Made by a program: the position numbers and the translations under genes. Positions 1 through 8,830 of a DNA stretch of 36,351 nucleotides are shown one piece after another. The notes under the pieces are model-generated. The model was not told the origin of the DNA, made no database searches, and was given only the letters and a program-made list of their open reading frames with translations. Source of the stretch: Armatimonadota bacterium (lineage in GTDB: Bacteria; Armatimonadota; UBA5829; DTLH01); assembly GCA_029551395.1 (NCBI GenBank), contig JAKPFN010000032.1, positions 1 through 36,351 on the forward strand. Reading direction: 5' to 3'. Numbering within the stretch: position 1 is the first letter of the stretch; the number at the start of each line of letters is the position of its first letter.

Positions 1-34
1 CTTGATTTTATGTTAGTAATTTGGGCTTAACATG

Positions 35-62
35 TTTTGCTTTATACCCCAGGGGGTATAAA
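35..62 (+). promoter_or_regulatory. Sigma-70 type promoter with CsoR-type palindromic operator in its spacer
   Basis: A -35-like TTTTGC (35-40) and a -10 TATAAA (57-62) are 16 nt apart. Between them, overlapping the -10, lies a perfect palindrome at 43-60: TATACCCC, two bases, GGGGTATA. Dyads of A/T-flanked C4 and G4 runs are the hallmark of operators for the CsoR/RcnR/CstR repressor family, which senses copper, nickel or reactive sulfur. The position fits repression by blocking RNA polymerase. No CsoR-like gene lies in the window, so the regulator is inferred. Confidence 0.6.
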
Positions 63-155
63 AAGGCCAGCAGCGTTTGGAATCGGGCTGTCGCAAAACA
101 AGGCTGACCGACCGTTCAAAATGGTTTCGGTCAACCAGAAAGTAGAGGTCTCAAA

Positions 156-347
156 ATGAAGTGTGCTAATTGTGGTGGAGAGATCAAGAATCTGCCCGAA
201 TATATAGAAGAAACAGGAGCAGAGGTCCTCTGTTCAAAATGCGCAGGTACATCTGAGCGAAGAGACGATGCTTTGGTCCTCTTCGATAGATACAGCTATT
301 CCGCTAAATATACAGCTACCGACCAGGAGCTGGAAATAGCCGCTTAG
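156..347 (+). CDS. Small double-CxxC (zinc-ribbon-like) protein
   Basis: A 63-residue protein with two CxxC knuckles, Cys3/Cys6 and Cys26/Cys29, spaced as in a compact zinc ribbon or rubredoxin-like metal site. The C-terminal half is acidic and has no cysteines. No signal peptide or membrane segment is visible. The ATG follows a modest purine-rich stretch (AGTAGAGG). The gene is monocistronic: it has its own promoter with a CsoR-like operator at 43-60 and a strong terminator at 365-391. I do not recognise the family. Given the operator, a role in metal or persulfide binding is possible, but that is inference from the site and the cysteines only. It could equally be an unrelated zinc-ribbon fragment used in protein-protein contacts. 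Confidence 0.7.
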   Translation: MKCANCGGEIKNLPEYIEETGAEVLCSKCAGTSERRDDALVLFDRYSYSAKYTATDQELEIAA

Positions 348-364
348 GATAAAAAAGTTAACCA

Positions 365-394
365 CCGGCCTGCTGAGATTCGGCAGGCCGGTTT
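365..394 (+). terminator. Intrinsic terminator of the small double-CxxC gene
   Basis: Perfect 9-bp G+C-rich stem (CCGGCCTGC at 365-373, GCAGGCCGG at 383-391), extendable by a C-G pair and a wobble, followed by TTT. It lies 18 nt after the stop codon. Confidence 0.8.
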
Positions 395-515
395 GTATGT
401 ACCTCCCCAGTTATCCCCTTTCTTCTTTCCGTTTAGTATCCGCTTTGTTGACGGTACAAGCCACAAGGAGACAAATTTCTACTCTCGCAGTGAGTATTGA
501 AGGGAGCGAATCACC

Positions 516-1502
516 GTGAGGATACCATATAAGAGTCTGGCGGCTATTGGCGCAGTCGCGGCGGGCACTGCAGCCGTAAATACGTTGATTGGCCAGAGGA
601 CCGGTCTTCTGGAAAACAGGATCGGCGGACGTGAGAGAATGTATAAATGGAGATATGGCGATATCTTCTACACGACTTCCGGCGGAGGCGAGCCTATCCT
701 GTTCATACACGGAATTGGCGCTGGGGCATCCAGCTTCGAATGGCGGCGTAACTTCCTGCCGCTTGCTGACCATTACAATGTTTATGCGCTGGACCTGCTG
801 GGTTTTGGTTTGTCCGATAAACCTCCAGTGGAGTATAACGCTGAGATGTATGTCCAGATGATAGCCGAGTTCATTCTGGATGTCATTGGGCAGCCATCGC
901 ACGTTGCTGCCAGTTCACATGGAGCTGCCTATGCCGTAGCAGCCGCTGTGCGGCATAAACCTATGATTAAAAGTCTGATACTCTCTTGCCCCACGGGCAT
1001 TGGTGTAGCTGAAACCAGTAGTTCAATTGCACCAGGGCTTTCCGCACTATTACGTGTTCCTATTATCGGAACATCCGTTTACTATGGCTTGACATCACGG
1101 TCATCAATAAAGTCTTATCTGGAATCTAAGATATATTTCGATTCAGCAGAGGTGACAACCACAGTAGTTGACCAGTATTATGCTGCTGCACACCAGCCTG
1201 GAGCCGAACGAGCTGTTCGCGCGTTTATGTCAGGAGCACTGAACATAGACATTACGCAGGAATTCAAAGAACTTACCCAGCCTGCAGCACTAGTCTGGGG
1301 TAAGGAGGCCAAACTAACACCTGTAGAGGTTGCTGACCGCTTTATAGCTATAAATTCAGGTGTGAGGCTCGATATTTTGCCAATATCGGGACAACTGCCG
1401 CATGTGGAGCGTTCCGATGCTTACAACGCTGTCATACGCGATGTGACCAGCAGACCACCGGAAGGGGCAACAGCGCCTCCACATAAGCATACATCTTTAT
1501 AG
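516..1502 (+). CDS. Alpha/beta hydrolase-fold protein
   Basis: A 328-residue protein of the alpha/beta hydrolase fold. It has a hydrophobic N-terminal segment (residues 8-25, anchor or signal), the HG oxyanion motif (His65-Gly66), a nucleophile elbow with Ser134 in an SSHG context and the late catalytic His296 in a LPHVE motif. This layout is typical of haloalkane dehalogenase or epoxide hydrolase-like esterases; the substrate cannot be read from sequence. Two deviations are notable. The elbow is A-S-S-H-G rather than G-x-S-x-G. The usual acid in the WGxxD motif after strand 7 is Ala265 (WGKEA), although Glu264 is adjacent. Either the acid comes from elsewhere or activity is altered. The start is GTG, chosen because AGGGAG (501-506) sits 9 nt upstream. 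It is monocistronic. Confidence 0.85.
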   Translation: MRIPYKSLAAIGAVAAGTAAVNTLIGQRTGLLENRIGGRERMYKWRYGDIFYTTSGGGEPILFIHGIGAGASSFEWRRNFLPLADHYNVYALDLLGFGLSDKPPVEYNAEMYVQMIAEFILDVIGQPSHVAASSHGAAYAVAAAVRHKPMIKSLILSCPTGIGVAETSSSIAPGLSALLRVPIIGTSVYYGLTSRSSIKSYLESKIYFDSAEVTTTVVDQYYAAAHQPGAERAVRAFMSGALNIDITQEFKELTQPAALVWGKEAKLTPVEVADRFIAINSGVRLDILPISGQLPHVERSDAYNAVIRDVTSRPPEGATAPPHKHTSL

Positions 1503-1575
1503 CCCAACAGACTGCGACAAATAACTGTTATTCAGAGAACAAAATTGTCTGTTTGCGCTTGATTGAAAAGCTATC

Positions 1576-1604
1576 TTGACTACAGTGTGGTAGGCTGCTA
1601 ATAT
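1576..1604 (+). promoter_or_regulatory. Promoter placed for a leaderless J-domain transcript
   Basis: TTGACT (1576-1581), 17-nt spacer and TAATAT (1599-1604) preceded by an extended-10 TGC. The expected +1 is about 1611, which is the first base of the GTG start codon. Confidence 0.7.
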
Positions 1605-1610
1605 TCGTTT

Positions 1611-2327
1611 GTGGGAGTTGCATATATGAAGAGGACTTCGATGATGAGGGACAATTATTATGATCTCCTTCAGGTTCCGCATGACGCCAGCAAGGCAGAT
1701 ATCAAACGGGCTTACAGACGGCTCGTTCGCCAGGTGCATCCGGATATCAATCCCACGCTGCCGGATGCACAGGAGCGGCTCCGGCTGGCCATAGAGGCAT
1801 ATAAAGTACTGGCAGATCCTGCAACACGAGCATCTTATGACCAGGTTCAAAGGCTTTTCACAGCACCATATCCAATGGAAGTCTGTACGGCAAATCAGGC
1901 TCCGAGGTTGTTCGTTGAGCGCAAGGTTACTTCCATTAAGGCTTTGTTTGTAACAGTCGTGCTGGCAGCACTTGTCGTATACCTGTGTGTGGCTTTATCC
2001 AGTGGAAGGTCAGGTCCACTGGAATGGCAAAGTAAGGCAACAGACTTTTGGTCGTCTCATGGTAAAAGTGCAGGAGATGCTGAAGTAAGTACGTTCCCTT
2101 ACCTGGATTTACGGCAAGAAGATATACAAATCCGGCCTTGGAACTACACTGAATTTAGTTATATCCTGAATAATCAAGATACGGATGGCAAATTTAGGCA
2201 TAGAGGAGATTATGTTCTTGCATCAGGTTACCAGGTGGTGGCAGGATGCACTGATTCAACAGGCGATTGTGCAAAAACACTCAGTAAGATGCAAAAAAGC
2301 ATAAATCCGTCCACAGAATCTCTTTAA
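1611..2327 (+). CDS. Membrane-anchored J-domain (DnaJ-like) protein
   Basis: A 238-residue protein. The N-terminal J domain (about residues 14-77) contains the diagnostic HPD tripeptide at 43-45 and the YDxL and KADIKRAYRRL helices, so it should stimulate the ATPase of a DnaK-type Hsp70. There are no Gly/Phe or zinc-finger regions, so it is not DnaJ itself. A single transmembrane helix (about 111-129) follows, then a roughly 110-residue C-terminal domain with two cysteines that I do not recognise. This would place the J domain in the cytoplasm and the C-terminus outside. Start choice is ambiguous: GTG at 1611 coincides with the predicted +1 of a strong promoter, while ATG at 1626 has GGGAG 8 nt upstream, which would begin only 2 nt from the mRNA 5' end. 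I kept 1611. Confidence 0.85.
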   Translation: MGVAYMKRTSMMRDNYYDLLQVPHDASKADIKRAYRRLVRQVHPDINPTLPDAQERLRLAIEAYKVLADPATRASYDQVQRLFTAPYPMEVCTANQAPRLFVERKVTSIKALFVTVVLAALVVYLCVALSSGRSGPLEWQSKATDFWSSHGKSAGDAEVSTFPYLDLRQEDIQIRPWNYTEFSYILNNQDTDGKFRHRGDYVLASGYQVVAGCTDSTGDCAKTLSKMQKSINPSTESL

Positions 2328-2512
2328 TTTATCGACTGCCTACTAAGAATCTGCAAAAAATAAGCAGGACTCCAGTACCTTTTCGAATAAGCGTCAATAT
2401 GGAAGCGGACAAGCTTTCTCTTATGTACATCTGGTCCCGCCAGCGGCTCTGTCATTCTTGTGTCAGTCTATGATGCATTGTGACCCTGGACTGGGATTTG
2501 GAGGCTCTAATA

Positions 2513-4927
2513 ATGAGATTACAAACCCCGATGACTCGGGAAAGGGGTGTTACGTTTGATACAAACTCGCTGCCGGATAAAGACCGACTGGCTCGGTTGC
2601 TTGCAGCGATAGCTCGGCCCTTTGTTTTATCGAGTGACCGTGAACTCAGTGTGCTGCGCCGTGGGCTGACAAAGGAAGGCTGGAAGCGCAGCCTCTACCT
2701 TCAGGATGCTCCTGATGATCCTGTCTGCCTGACTGGAGCAGGGCTTTTAGCCAGGGCAAACCAGTGGCTTATCAAGGATATTACGATTCCTCCAAGGTCA
2801 GGTTGCTGCCACGACTTCTTCTGTGATGACGGTAACAGGCTTGAGATACCAAAAAGCCTTGCACCGCAATCGCAATATGTTTGCCCGGTTTGTAGACAGA
2901 CTTACAGCGGAGAGAAATATGATGCAGCAGTCAGGTGGTATCAGCACTATGCTATGTCTATGGCATGTCTGGCACTGGCGCTGATGTATCAAATCGACCG
3001 AGATGCAGAATATGCAAATAAAGCAATAGAGATACTGCTCAAGTATGCACAGGCTTACCCAGGCCCGCATACGGATACTGTAGAAGGTGGAATTATTCAT
3101 CGGTCGATAGATGAAGCGGTTTGGGTAGTGCCTCTTGCTCAGAGTTATGACCTGATTTATCACACCAAATCGCTGACTCCGGCGGACAGAGACCTGATAG
3201 AGAACAATTTCTTCCGTTCTTTGGCTCAAGGGCTGCTTGACCTTGATTCGAACGGCAGTTGGGGAGTATGGCATGGGGCTGCAGCAGGAGTGATAGGCTG
3301 CGTACTCAAGGACGCTGATATTCTCAGTGAATCAATAAAGAGATTTTCTACGCAGATTGCTTTGGAACTTGGTGATGACGGTATCTGGCCTGAATCTCCT
3401 CACACAAATCATTTCTTTACACTAATGGCATTCATTCAACTGGCTGAGGCCTGCAACAGACTGGGGATAGACCTGTATAACTATCAACCGAAGCGCGGTA
3501 AGAGCCTCAAGTCCATGTTCGTTGCGCCGATTAGCCTTATGTATCCTTCCTTGCAGCTTCCTGCGATAAATGACGGATGTTACAATGCTTTTCTACCGTT
3601 GTCGCTGTATGAGGTTGCTTACCGCCGGTGGTCTGACCCATCTTTTGCCTGGGTGCTTAAGACCGGATACGGCTATGCAAGGAATCCTATCTGCAATATC
3701 CACGAGGATTACCGCAACCAGTTTACCAGAAGCAGCCTGTACGGGTTTTTATTTGGCAGAGACCTGCCGGGGCGCACTCAAGAGCCGCAGGCTGATTCGT
3801 CAGCGTTCGACAGCTTGGGAATATGCGTGTTGAGGAACAATGATGGGACTGCTCTCACACTGGATTATGGACACAAGTTCGAACAAGGCCATCTGGACAA
3901 GCTGGCAATCACATTGTATTCCAACAATGGAGTGCTTTGCGCAGATTACGGCGCTCCCGGTTCTGGTGCAAAAGTCTTTGATTATTATAAAGAAACAGTC
4001 AGCCATAATACGGTTATAGTTGATGGAAAGAATCAACAGCCTTCAGATAAGTCTGAGCTTGTTCAGTTCAAGCCGGGTGATTATCTGCAGTTGGCAGAGG
4101 CACAATCGACGGATTCTTACCCTGGTGTTATCCACAAGAGGCTTGTTCTGCTTGCCTGGGATGTGGCACTGGTACAGGATGAGCTGGAAAGCGAGTCAAA
4201 GCACGTTTATGACTGGCTGCTGCGATGCGAAGGGCAGTTGTGTGATTGTCCAGATGACAAAAAGTCTGTTGAAGGGCTTCCTGACCTGTTTACTGAACCT
4301 CGTCTGCTGGGAGAAGGCAGAGAATTCAGTGTAAGGTGGCATGTAGATAACTACGGGCTGGGTGTGTGGTTAGGAGTTGATTCTCAAGCTGCATTGATTT
4401 CGGCCTTATGTCCGGCTGAGACTGCTGTAAGGACGATTCCAGTGGTCGACCTTCGGCAGAATTCCGCTTCAGCGCGATATCATACACTGCTGGCACCGTA
4501 CTGCGATGCAGTTCCTCAGTTCGAGCGGCAGGGGAAGGTATTGAAGGTCACAAGAGGGAATGTAACGGACTGGATATACTCATCTGATGCACCGTTTGAT
4601 GCCGTGGAATCCGCAGAAATCGATTCCGACGCCAGTTTTGCAGCGGTCCGCGAAGTAGATGGGGCTGTTGCGGCCTGCGGCCTTTTCGGAGGGAGTTATA
4701 TCAACCTTAGAAGTGAGTTCCTGCTTCAAGGATGTGGTCCGTTTGAGAAGATAGAGGCTAAGCTGGACTCGAGAAATCCGGTTATTTCCTTTAAAGGCTC
4801 ACCTGGCGGATGTCTTAAGCTGAAATGCCACTCACGAGCGATGAGAGTGAACGGACATAAGATATCAGCAACCAATTTGAACGGTGTGGCGACTATCAAA
4901 CTGGTCGGAGTGCTGGCTGAGGTTTGA
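2513..4927 (+). CDS. Heparinase II/III-like polysaccharide lyase
   Basis: An 804-residue protein with the two-part heparinase II/III layout. The N-terminal half is an alpha/alpha-toroid, with repeated helices around 130-400. The C-terminal half is beta-rich and starts near the motif SHNTVIVDG (His about 498), the signature of the heparinase II/III-like domain. The family cleaves uronic-acid-containing polysaccharides (heparin, alginate and similar) by beta-elimination; the actual substrate is not readable here. A cysteine cluster (Cys98, 99, 104 and CPVC at 124-127) before the toroid probably binds a structural metal. No clear signal peptide is visible, so export is uncertain. I chose ATG 2513 because GGAGG (2500-2504) lies 8 nt upstream. 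An in-frame GTG at 2480, 5 nt after a TATGAT box (2469-2474), would add 11 residues as a leaderless start. Confidence 0.85.
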   Translation: MRLQTPMTRERGVTFDTNSLPDKDRLARLLAAIARPFVLSSDRELSVLRRGLTKEGWKRSLYLQDAPDDPVCLTGAGLLARANQWLIKDITIPPRSGCCHDFFCDDGNRLEIPKSLAPQSQYVCPVCRQTYSGEKYDAAVRWYQHYAMSMACLALALMYQIDRDAEYANKAIEILLKYAQAYPGPHTDTVEGGIIHRSIDEAVWVVPLAQSYDLIYHTKSLTPADRDLIENNFFRSLAQGLLDLDSNGSWGVWHGAAAGVIGCVLKDADILSESIKRFSTQIALELGDDGIWPESPHTNHFFTLMAFIQLAEACNRLGIDLYNYQPKRGKSLKSMFVAPISLMYPSLQLPAINDGCYNAFLPLSLYEVAYRRWSDPSFAWVLKTGYGYARNPICNIHEDYRNQFTRSSLYGFLFGRDLPGRTQEPQADSSAFDSLGICVLRNNDGTALTLDYGHKFEQGHLDKLAITLYSNNGVLCADYGAPGSGAKVFDYYKETVSHNTVIVDGKNQQPSDKSELVQFKPGDYLQLAEAQSTDSYPGVIHKRLVLLAWDVALVQDELESESKHVYDWLLRCEGQLCDCPDDKKSVEGLPDLFTEPRLLGEGREFSVRWHVDNYGLGVWLGVDSQAALISALCPAETAVRTIPVVDLRQNSASARYHTLLAPYCDAVPQFERQGKVLKVTRGNVTDWIYSSDAPFDAVESAEIDSDASFAAVREVDGAVAACGLFGGSYINLRSEFLLQGCGPFEKIEAKLDSRNPVISFKGSPGGCLKLKCHSRAMRVNGHKISATNLNGVATIKLVGVLAEV

Positions 4928-4958
4928 TTTAACTGGTAGAAGGTATAGGAATGTGATT

Positions 4959-4986
4959 AAAAGGCTGGGATTGCTCCCGGCCTTTT
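4959..4986. terminator. Bidirectional terminator between the lyase gene and smc
   Basis: AAAAGGCTGGGA (4959-4970) pairs with TCCCGGCCTTTT (4975-4986) over 12 bp, with one G-T wobble and a 4-nt loop. The A and T runs at the ends give a T tract on both strands, fitting the convergent genes on either side. Confidence 0.85.
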
Positions 4987-5003
4987 CTGCTTGTAGCAGT
5001 TAT

Positions 5004-8000
5004 CTATTCTGCTCCGATAAACACGACTTCCTGCCCGGTCTTCTTTCTCTCTGCTTCGTCAGTCAGCCGGACAGAAATCAGTTTGGACACTCCGGGTTCC
5101 TGCATTGTGACACCGTAGAGCGTATCTGCCGCTTCCATAGTAGCCCTGTTATGGGTTACGACAATGAACTGAGAGTCCTTGGAGAACTCCCGAAGAACTT
5201 CTGCGAACCGCTCGACATTGGAGTCATCGAGCGGGGCATCAACCTCGTCGAACATAACAAACGGGCTGGGCCTGACCATTAAAAGCGAAAAAAGCAGCGC
5301 GGAAGCTGTCAGCGCACGTTCTCCACCTGAAAGCAGAAGCAGGTTCTGCAGTTTCTTGCCTGGAGGCTGAACTATAACTTCAACTCCAGTCTCAAGCAGG
5401 TTGGACGGGTCTGTCAGCACAAGTTCAGTCCGTCCGCCGCCAAACAGCCTCTTGAACATGTAATCGAAGTGTTCCGCCACATTGTTGAAGGTGTCCATGA
5501 ACAACTCGCGGGTGCCAGAGTCTATCTCCCTGATAGCATCCTGCAGTTTGGCACGGGCATCCTCAAGGTCGCTTTTTTGAGTAGTTAAGAATTCCCAACG
5601 CTCTTTGATTCGTTCGTATTCCTGGATAGCGCCCGTGTTGACAATCCCCATGGATTTGATTTCTTTTCTCAGCCTGGCGACTTCGGTGGCAGTGCCTCGC
5701 TCCACTTCCTCAGGTTCAGGTCTTGCCAGAGCTTCATCAGCCGAGATTTCGTATTCTTCCAGCAGCCGCTGCGAGGTCTGAGATATCTGCACCTCGAGCC
5801 GGGCTTCTTTGACTTCACAATCTCTTAGAAGTTCCGCAGTCTCGGAGCGATTGTGGTGAAGCGATTTCAACTCCGTATCTACACTGGACATTGACTGCGA
5901 AAGCTGAGCACGCTGGTTAAGCAGGTCTTCCAGTTCGGACTGCAGCCGGCTTACGGTCTTCTCGATTTGAACCTGCTGCTCTGACAGGGTTTCCCTTTCC
6001 CGTATGCTGACCGAAGACTGGTTTACCTGTTTGCCTATTTCGTCCCTGCGGTTCCTCAGTTCAGTTTCTATCTCAGTGACAAGCGCTTCTGTCTGCCGGA
6101 TGGACTGTTCAAGGCCGGTCTTTCGCTCTCTTAAAGATGCCAGAGTTACGGACATCTCCATCAATTCTTCCGAGAGCGATTCCCGGTGTGCGCTCAGGTC
6201 TTCCACGCGCTTTTGGGCGTCGGCTACGAATGTGTCGAGGTCGATATTCTCCTGTCCGGCAGCAGAGAGTTCTTCTTCAAGCAGCGCCAGTGCGTCGGAA
6301 TCGCTGGAAAGCGCAGCTTGGACTTCCTCTTTTTCGAGCAGGACAACTTCCATCTGACCGGATATTCGTTTTAGCTCCTGGGCAAGGAACTCAAGCTGCC
6401 TTTCTGCTTCCACAAGGGCCAGCCTGTCTGCTGCTGCAGCCTGTTCAAGCTCTGTTATCTTCTGGCCAGCGGAAGCGAATATGTCTCTGGCAGCCAGACC
6501 TGCCTCCTCACACTTCTGCCGGGCAGCTTCAAGCTTGGAAAGCTCCTTGTTGAGCGTGTCCATCTCCTGTTTGCGGCCGAGCAGGTTAGGCCCTTTACCC
6601 GGCCGTATACCGCCTGTCATTGCACCGGTGGGAACGATGACCTCTCCATCCAGCGTGACTATTTTGCCCCATCCTGCAGCACTTCGAGAGAACTTGACCG
6701 CATTATCGATGTTGTCTACAACAACAACCCGGCCAAGAAGCACGTTTATTGCTGGGGAATACCGCTTGTCGTAGGATATTATGTCGCTTGCGATGCCCAG
6801 CACGCCTGGTTTCTTAAAGTCCCCGTTGATGGAAGACACCTGAGGCCGGATTCCATCCAATGGAAGGAATGTGGCGCGGCCTGCGCGGTTCTCCTTGAGG
6901 AACCGGATGGCCTGTTTTGCATCTTCTACGGTGTCAGCGATAACATCCTGAACAGCGCTGCCCAGCGCGACATCGACTGCTGTTTCAAAACCTTGCGGGA
7001 CTGTTATGACATCAGCTACAACTGCATAATTGCCGTGGAGCTTGCCATGCTTTCTGGCAGCCATTACAGCTCGGACGCCTTCGAAGAACCCTTCGTGCGA
7101 TTCTGCCATCTCTTTGAGTGTAGCAAGGCGGGAAGACTTACCGACCATCTGCCGGTTGATCTCGTCCAGTTCCTTGGTAACTGTTGAAATCTGTGCCTGA
7201 GCTTCCTCACACTGCTTTCTGAGCGGCGGCAGTTCCTGTTCGCGCCGTTTTTGGCGTTCTCTCAAATCTTCAGCACGTTTTGAAAACTCGCTCTGGCGGT
7301 TTGATGCATCTAAGCTGCTTGCTTCCAGCGACTCCAGTTCGGCCAAATATTTAGCCAGCGCTGCTTCAAGTTCAGCCTGACGTGCCTTGAGGCTTTCCAG
7401 TTCTGTCCGTTTGGCAGCCTGTGCCCGTGCCAGTTCAACGTAAGCCGATTTATGGTCTTCTACTATCCTCGATGCCGATTCAAGCTCTTCCGTAACCTGC
7501 TCGAGCGTTTTCGAGTGAGCCGCAACATCCTGAGCAAGCTTCGCTTCGCGTTCAGCACATCCCTGTTCTTCGCTTTCCAGCCTGCCAAGCCGCTCCATCG
7601 TTTCGTTGAACTTCCTGTCAAGCTGTTGGATTTCCGCATCTAGCCGTTGGCGTGTTTCTTCAGCCGACCGCTGGCGTTCATCGAACAGAGCCAGTTGGCT
7701 TTTGATTCGCTGCGCTGATGATGCTGCATCCTGGTGACGTGCTCTTGCGCCTTCAACCGTCCTGTCAAGCTCCGAAAGCTGGTCTGAGAGCTTCTCTTTT
7801 TCCCACTCCAAATCGGAAATCCGCTTGTCCTGCTCGATTATCTGCTGTGCTCCGTCTGTTTTAGCCAGCCTGATGCGGTCTAGTTCAGCAGACCATCTTC
7901 TGAGGTCATTGATAAGCAGCCCGGTTTCAATCTCTCGGAGCCGCGTGACCAGTTCATTGTAACGGGCGGCCTGTTCTGCCTGTTCTGCGAGTGGTTCAAC

Positions 8001-8603
8001 CTGGCCTGACAGTTCTGAGACGATATCGTTGACTCTTCTCAGGTTAGCCTCAGTGTTTTCGAGCTTTTTGGCGGCTTCTTTTCTACGGAACCGGTATTTC
8101 TTTATGCCGGCGGCTTCTTCAATCAGCGTGCGGCGGTCTTCTGATTTAACGGACAGGATAGCGTCTATTTCGCCCTGGCTGACCATAGAGTAAGCATCGC
8201 GGCCCATGCCGGTATCGAGCAGCAGTTCGTAGATGTCTTTAAGCCTGCACTGGGTCTTATTGATTAGGTATTCGCTGTCCCCGGAGCGGTAAATCCGACG
8301 GGTGACGGTGATTTCGGAGTAGTCGAGCGGAAGCGTTCCGCAGGTGTTGTCTATGGTAAGGGAAACCTCGGCCATCCCCAGCGGTTTGCGTTTATCGCTG
8401 CCCGCGAAGATGACATCTTGTGATTTGGCTCCCCGGAGGTTGCGCACATTCTGTTCGCCGAGCACCCACGCGATGGCATCGGCGATATTGCTCTTTCCGC
8501 TGCCGTTTGGACCTACTACGGCTGTGATTCCACTTGTGAGGTCTAGTTCAGTGCGATCAGCGAAGGTTTTAAATCCCTGGATCTCGAGACGCTTAATGTG
8601 CAT
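5004..8603 (-). CDS. smc: Chromosome segregation SMC ATPase
   Basis: A 1199-residue SMC, the usual bacterial length. It has the N-terminal ABC half-domain with Walker A GPNGSGKS (31-38), a long coiled coil, a central hinge (about 500-660, with the conserved Gly-rich TGAMTGG stretch), the returning coiled coil, and the C-terminal head with the ABC signature LLSGGERALTA and Walker B FVMFDEVDAPLDD. As the homodimeric core of the SMC-ScpAB condensin it compacts and resolves sister chromosomes. ScpA and ScpB genes are not in the window. I placed the start at the ATG at 8603, because the family begins at MHIKRLEIQGF and a TATAAT box lies 7 nt upstream. Twelve extra in-frame codons up to 8639 overlap that promoter. 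No Shine-Dalgarno is present, so the mRNA looks leaderless. Confidence 0.97.
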   Translation of the reverse strand: MHIKRLEIQGFKTFADRTELDLTSGITAVVGPNGSGKSNIADAIAWVLGEQNVRNLRGAKSQDVIFAGSDKRKPLGMAEVSLTIDNTCGTLPLDYSEITVTRRIYRSGDSEYLINKTQCRLKDIYELLLDTGMGRDAYSMVSQGEIDAILSVKSEDRRTLIEEAAGIKKYRFRRKEAAKKLENTEANLRRVNDIVSELSGQVEPLAEQAEQAARYNELVTRLREIETGLLINDLRRWSAELDRIRLAKTDGAQQIIEQDKRISDLEWEKEKLSDQLSELDRTVEGARARHQDAASSAQRIKSQLALFDERQRSAEETRQRLDAEIQQLDRKFNETMERLGRLESEEQGCAEREAKLAQDVAAHSKTLEQVTEELESASRIVEDHKSAYVELARAQAAKRTELESLKARQAELEAALAKYLAELESLEASSLDASNRQSEFSKRAEDLRERQKRREQELPPLRKQCEEAQAQISTVTKELDEINRQMVGKSSRLATLKEMAESHEGFFEGVRAVMAARKHGKLHGNYAVVADVITVPQGFETAVDVALGSAVQDVIADTVEDAKQAIRFLKENRAGRATFLPLDGIRPQVSSINGDFKKPGVLGIASDIISYDKRYSPAINVLLGRVVVVDNIDNAVKFSRSAAGWGKIVTLDGEVIVPTGAMTGGIRPGKGPNLLGRKQEMDTLNKELSKLEAARQKCEEAGLAARDIFASAGQKITELEQAAAADRLALVEAERQLEFLAQELKRISGQMEVVLLEKEEVQAALSSDSDALALLEEELSAAGQENIDLDTFVADAQKRVEDLSAHRESLSEELMEMSVTLASLRERKTGLEQSIRQTEALVTEIETELRNRRDEIGKQVNQSSVSIRERETLSEQQVQIEKTVSRLQSELEDLLNQRAQLSQSMSSVDTELKSLHHNRSETAELLRDCEVKEARLEVQISQTSQRLLEEYEISADEALARPEPEEVERGTATEVARLRKEIKSMGIVNTGAIQEYERIKERWEFLTTQKSDLEDARAKLQDAIREIDSGTRELFMDTFNNVAEHFDYMFKRLFGGGRTELVLTDPSNLLETGVEVIVQPPGKKLQNLLLLSGGERALTASALLFSLLMVRPSPFVMFDEVDAPLDDSNVERFAEVLREFSKDSQFIVVTHNRATMEAADTLYGVTMQEPGVSKLISVRLTDEAERKKTGQEVVFIGAE

Positions 8604-8610
8604 AACAAGT

Positions 8611-8639
8611 ATTATACTATGGATTGGCTCCTGGTACAA
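8611..8639 (-). promoter_or_regulatory. smc promoter, leaderless geometry
   Basis: On the minus strand a consensus TATAAT (8616-8611) with a weak -35 TTGTAC (8639-8634) at 17-nt spacing. The predicted +1 (about 8604) is within a base of the ATG at 8603. Confidence 0.7.
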
Positions 8640-8723
8640 AGGGGTTTTATGCTTAAACGCTGGGGAAAACTGACTCAGCTATTTGTCCGGGGGAATTGCA
8701 AATTTACGATTACGATTGACGAT

Positions 8724-8800
8724 ACGATTGCCCGGCCCGCCTCACGATTGCCCGGCCCGTCCTCGGGCCGGGCAGATATATCCGCACGTCCCCGTGCGGA
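8724..8800. repeat. 20-bp direct repeat and two strong adjacent hairpins (REP-like)
   Basis: ACGATTGCCCGGCCCG occurs at 8724-8739 and again at 8744-8759. The second copy forms a perfect 10-bp stem GCCCGGCCCG/CGGGCCGGGC (8750-8759, 8764-8773) with a TCCT loop. A second perfect 8-bp stem TCCGCACG/CGTGCGGA (8781-8788, 8793-8800) with loop TCCC follows. No T-run follows either hairpin, so neither looks like an intrinsic terminator. The arrangement resembles REP-type extragenic palindromes. Confidence 0.65.
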
Positions 8801-8830
8801 AGCAATGATTATTAGGAGATGCTGAAACAA

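Noticed and set aside
411-902. Long minus-strand open frame over the alpha/beta hydrolase gene
   Set aside because: Its protein has no recognisable motif, and the + strand frame has catalytic motifs and a ribosome site. Shadow frame.
6004-6553. Several + strand open frames inside smc
   Set aside because: They are antisense to the smc coiled coil, rich in Ser/Leu/Arg as expected from complemented heptads, and lack starts with ribosome sites.
8604-8639. Twelve extra N-terminal codons of SMC
   Set aside because: They overlap the TATAAT box and precede the universally conserved MxIKxLxIxGFK start.
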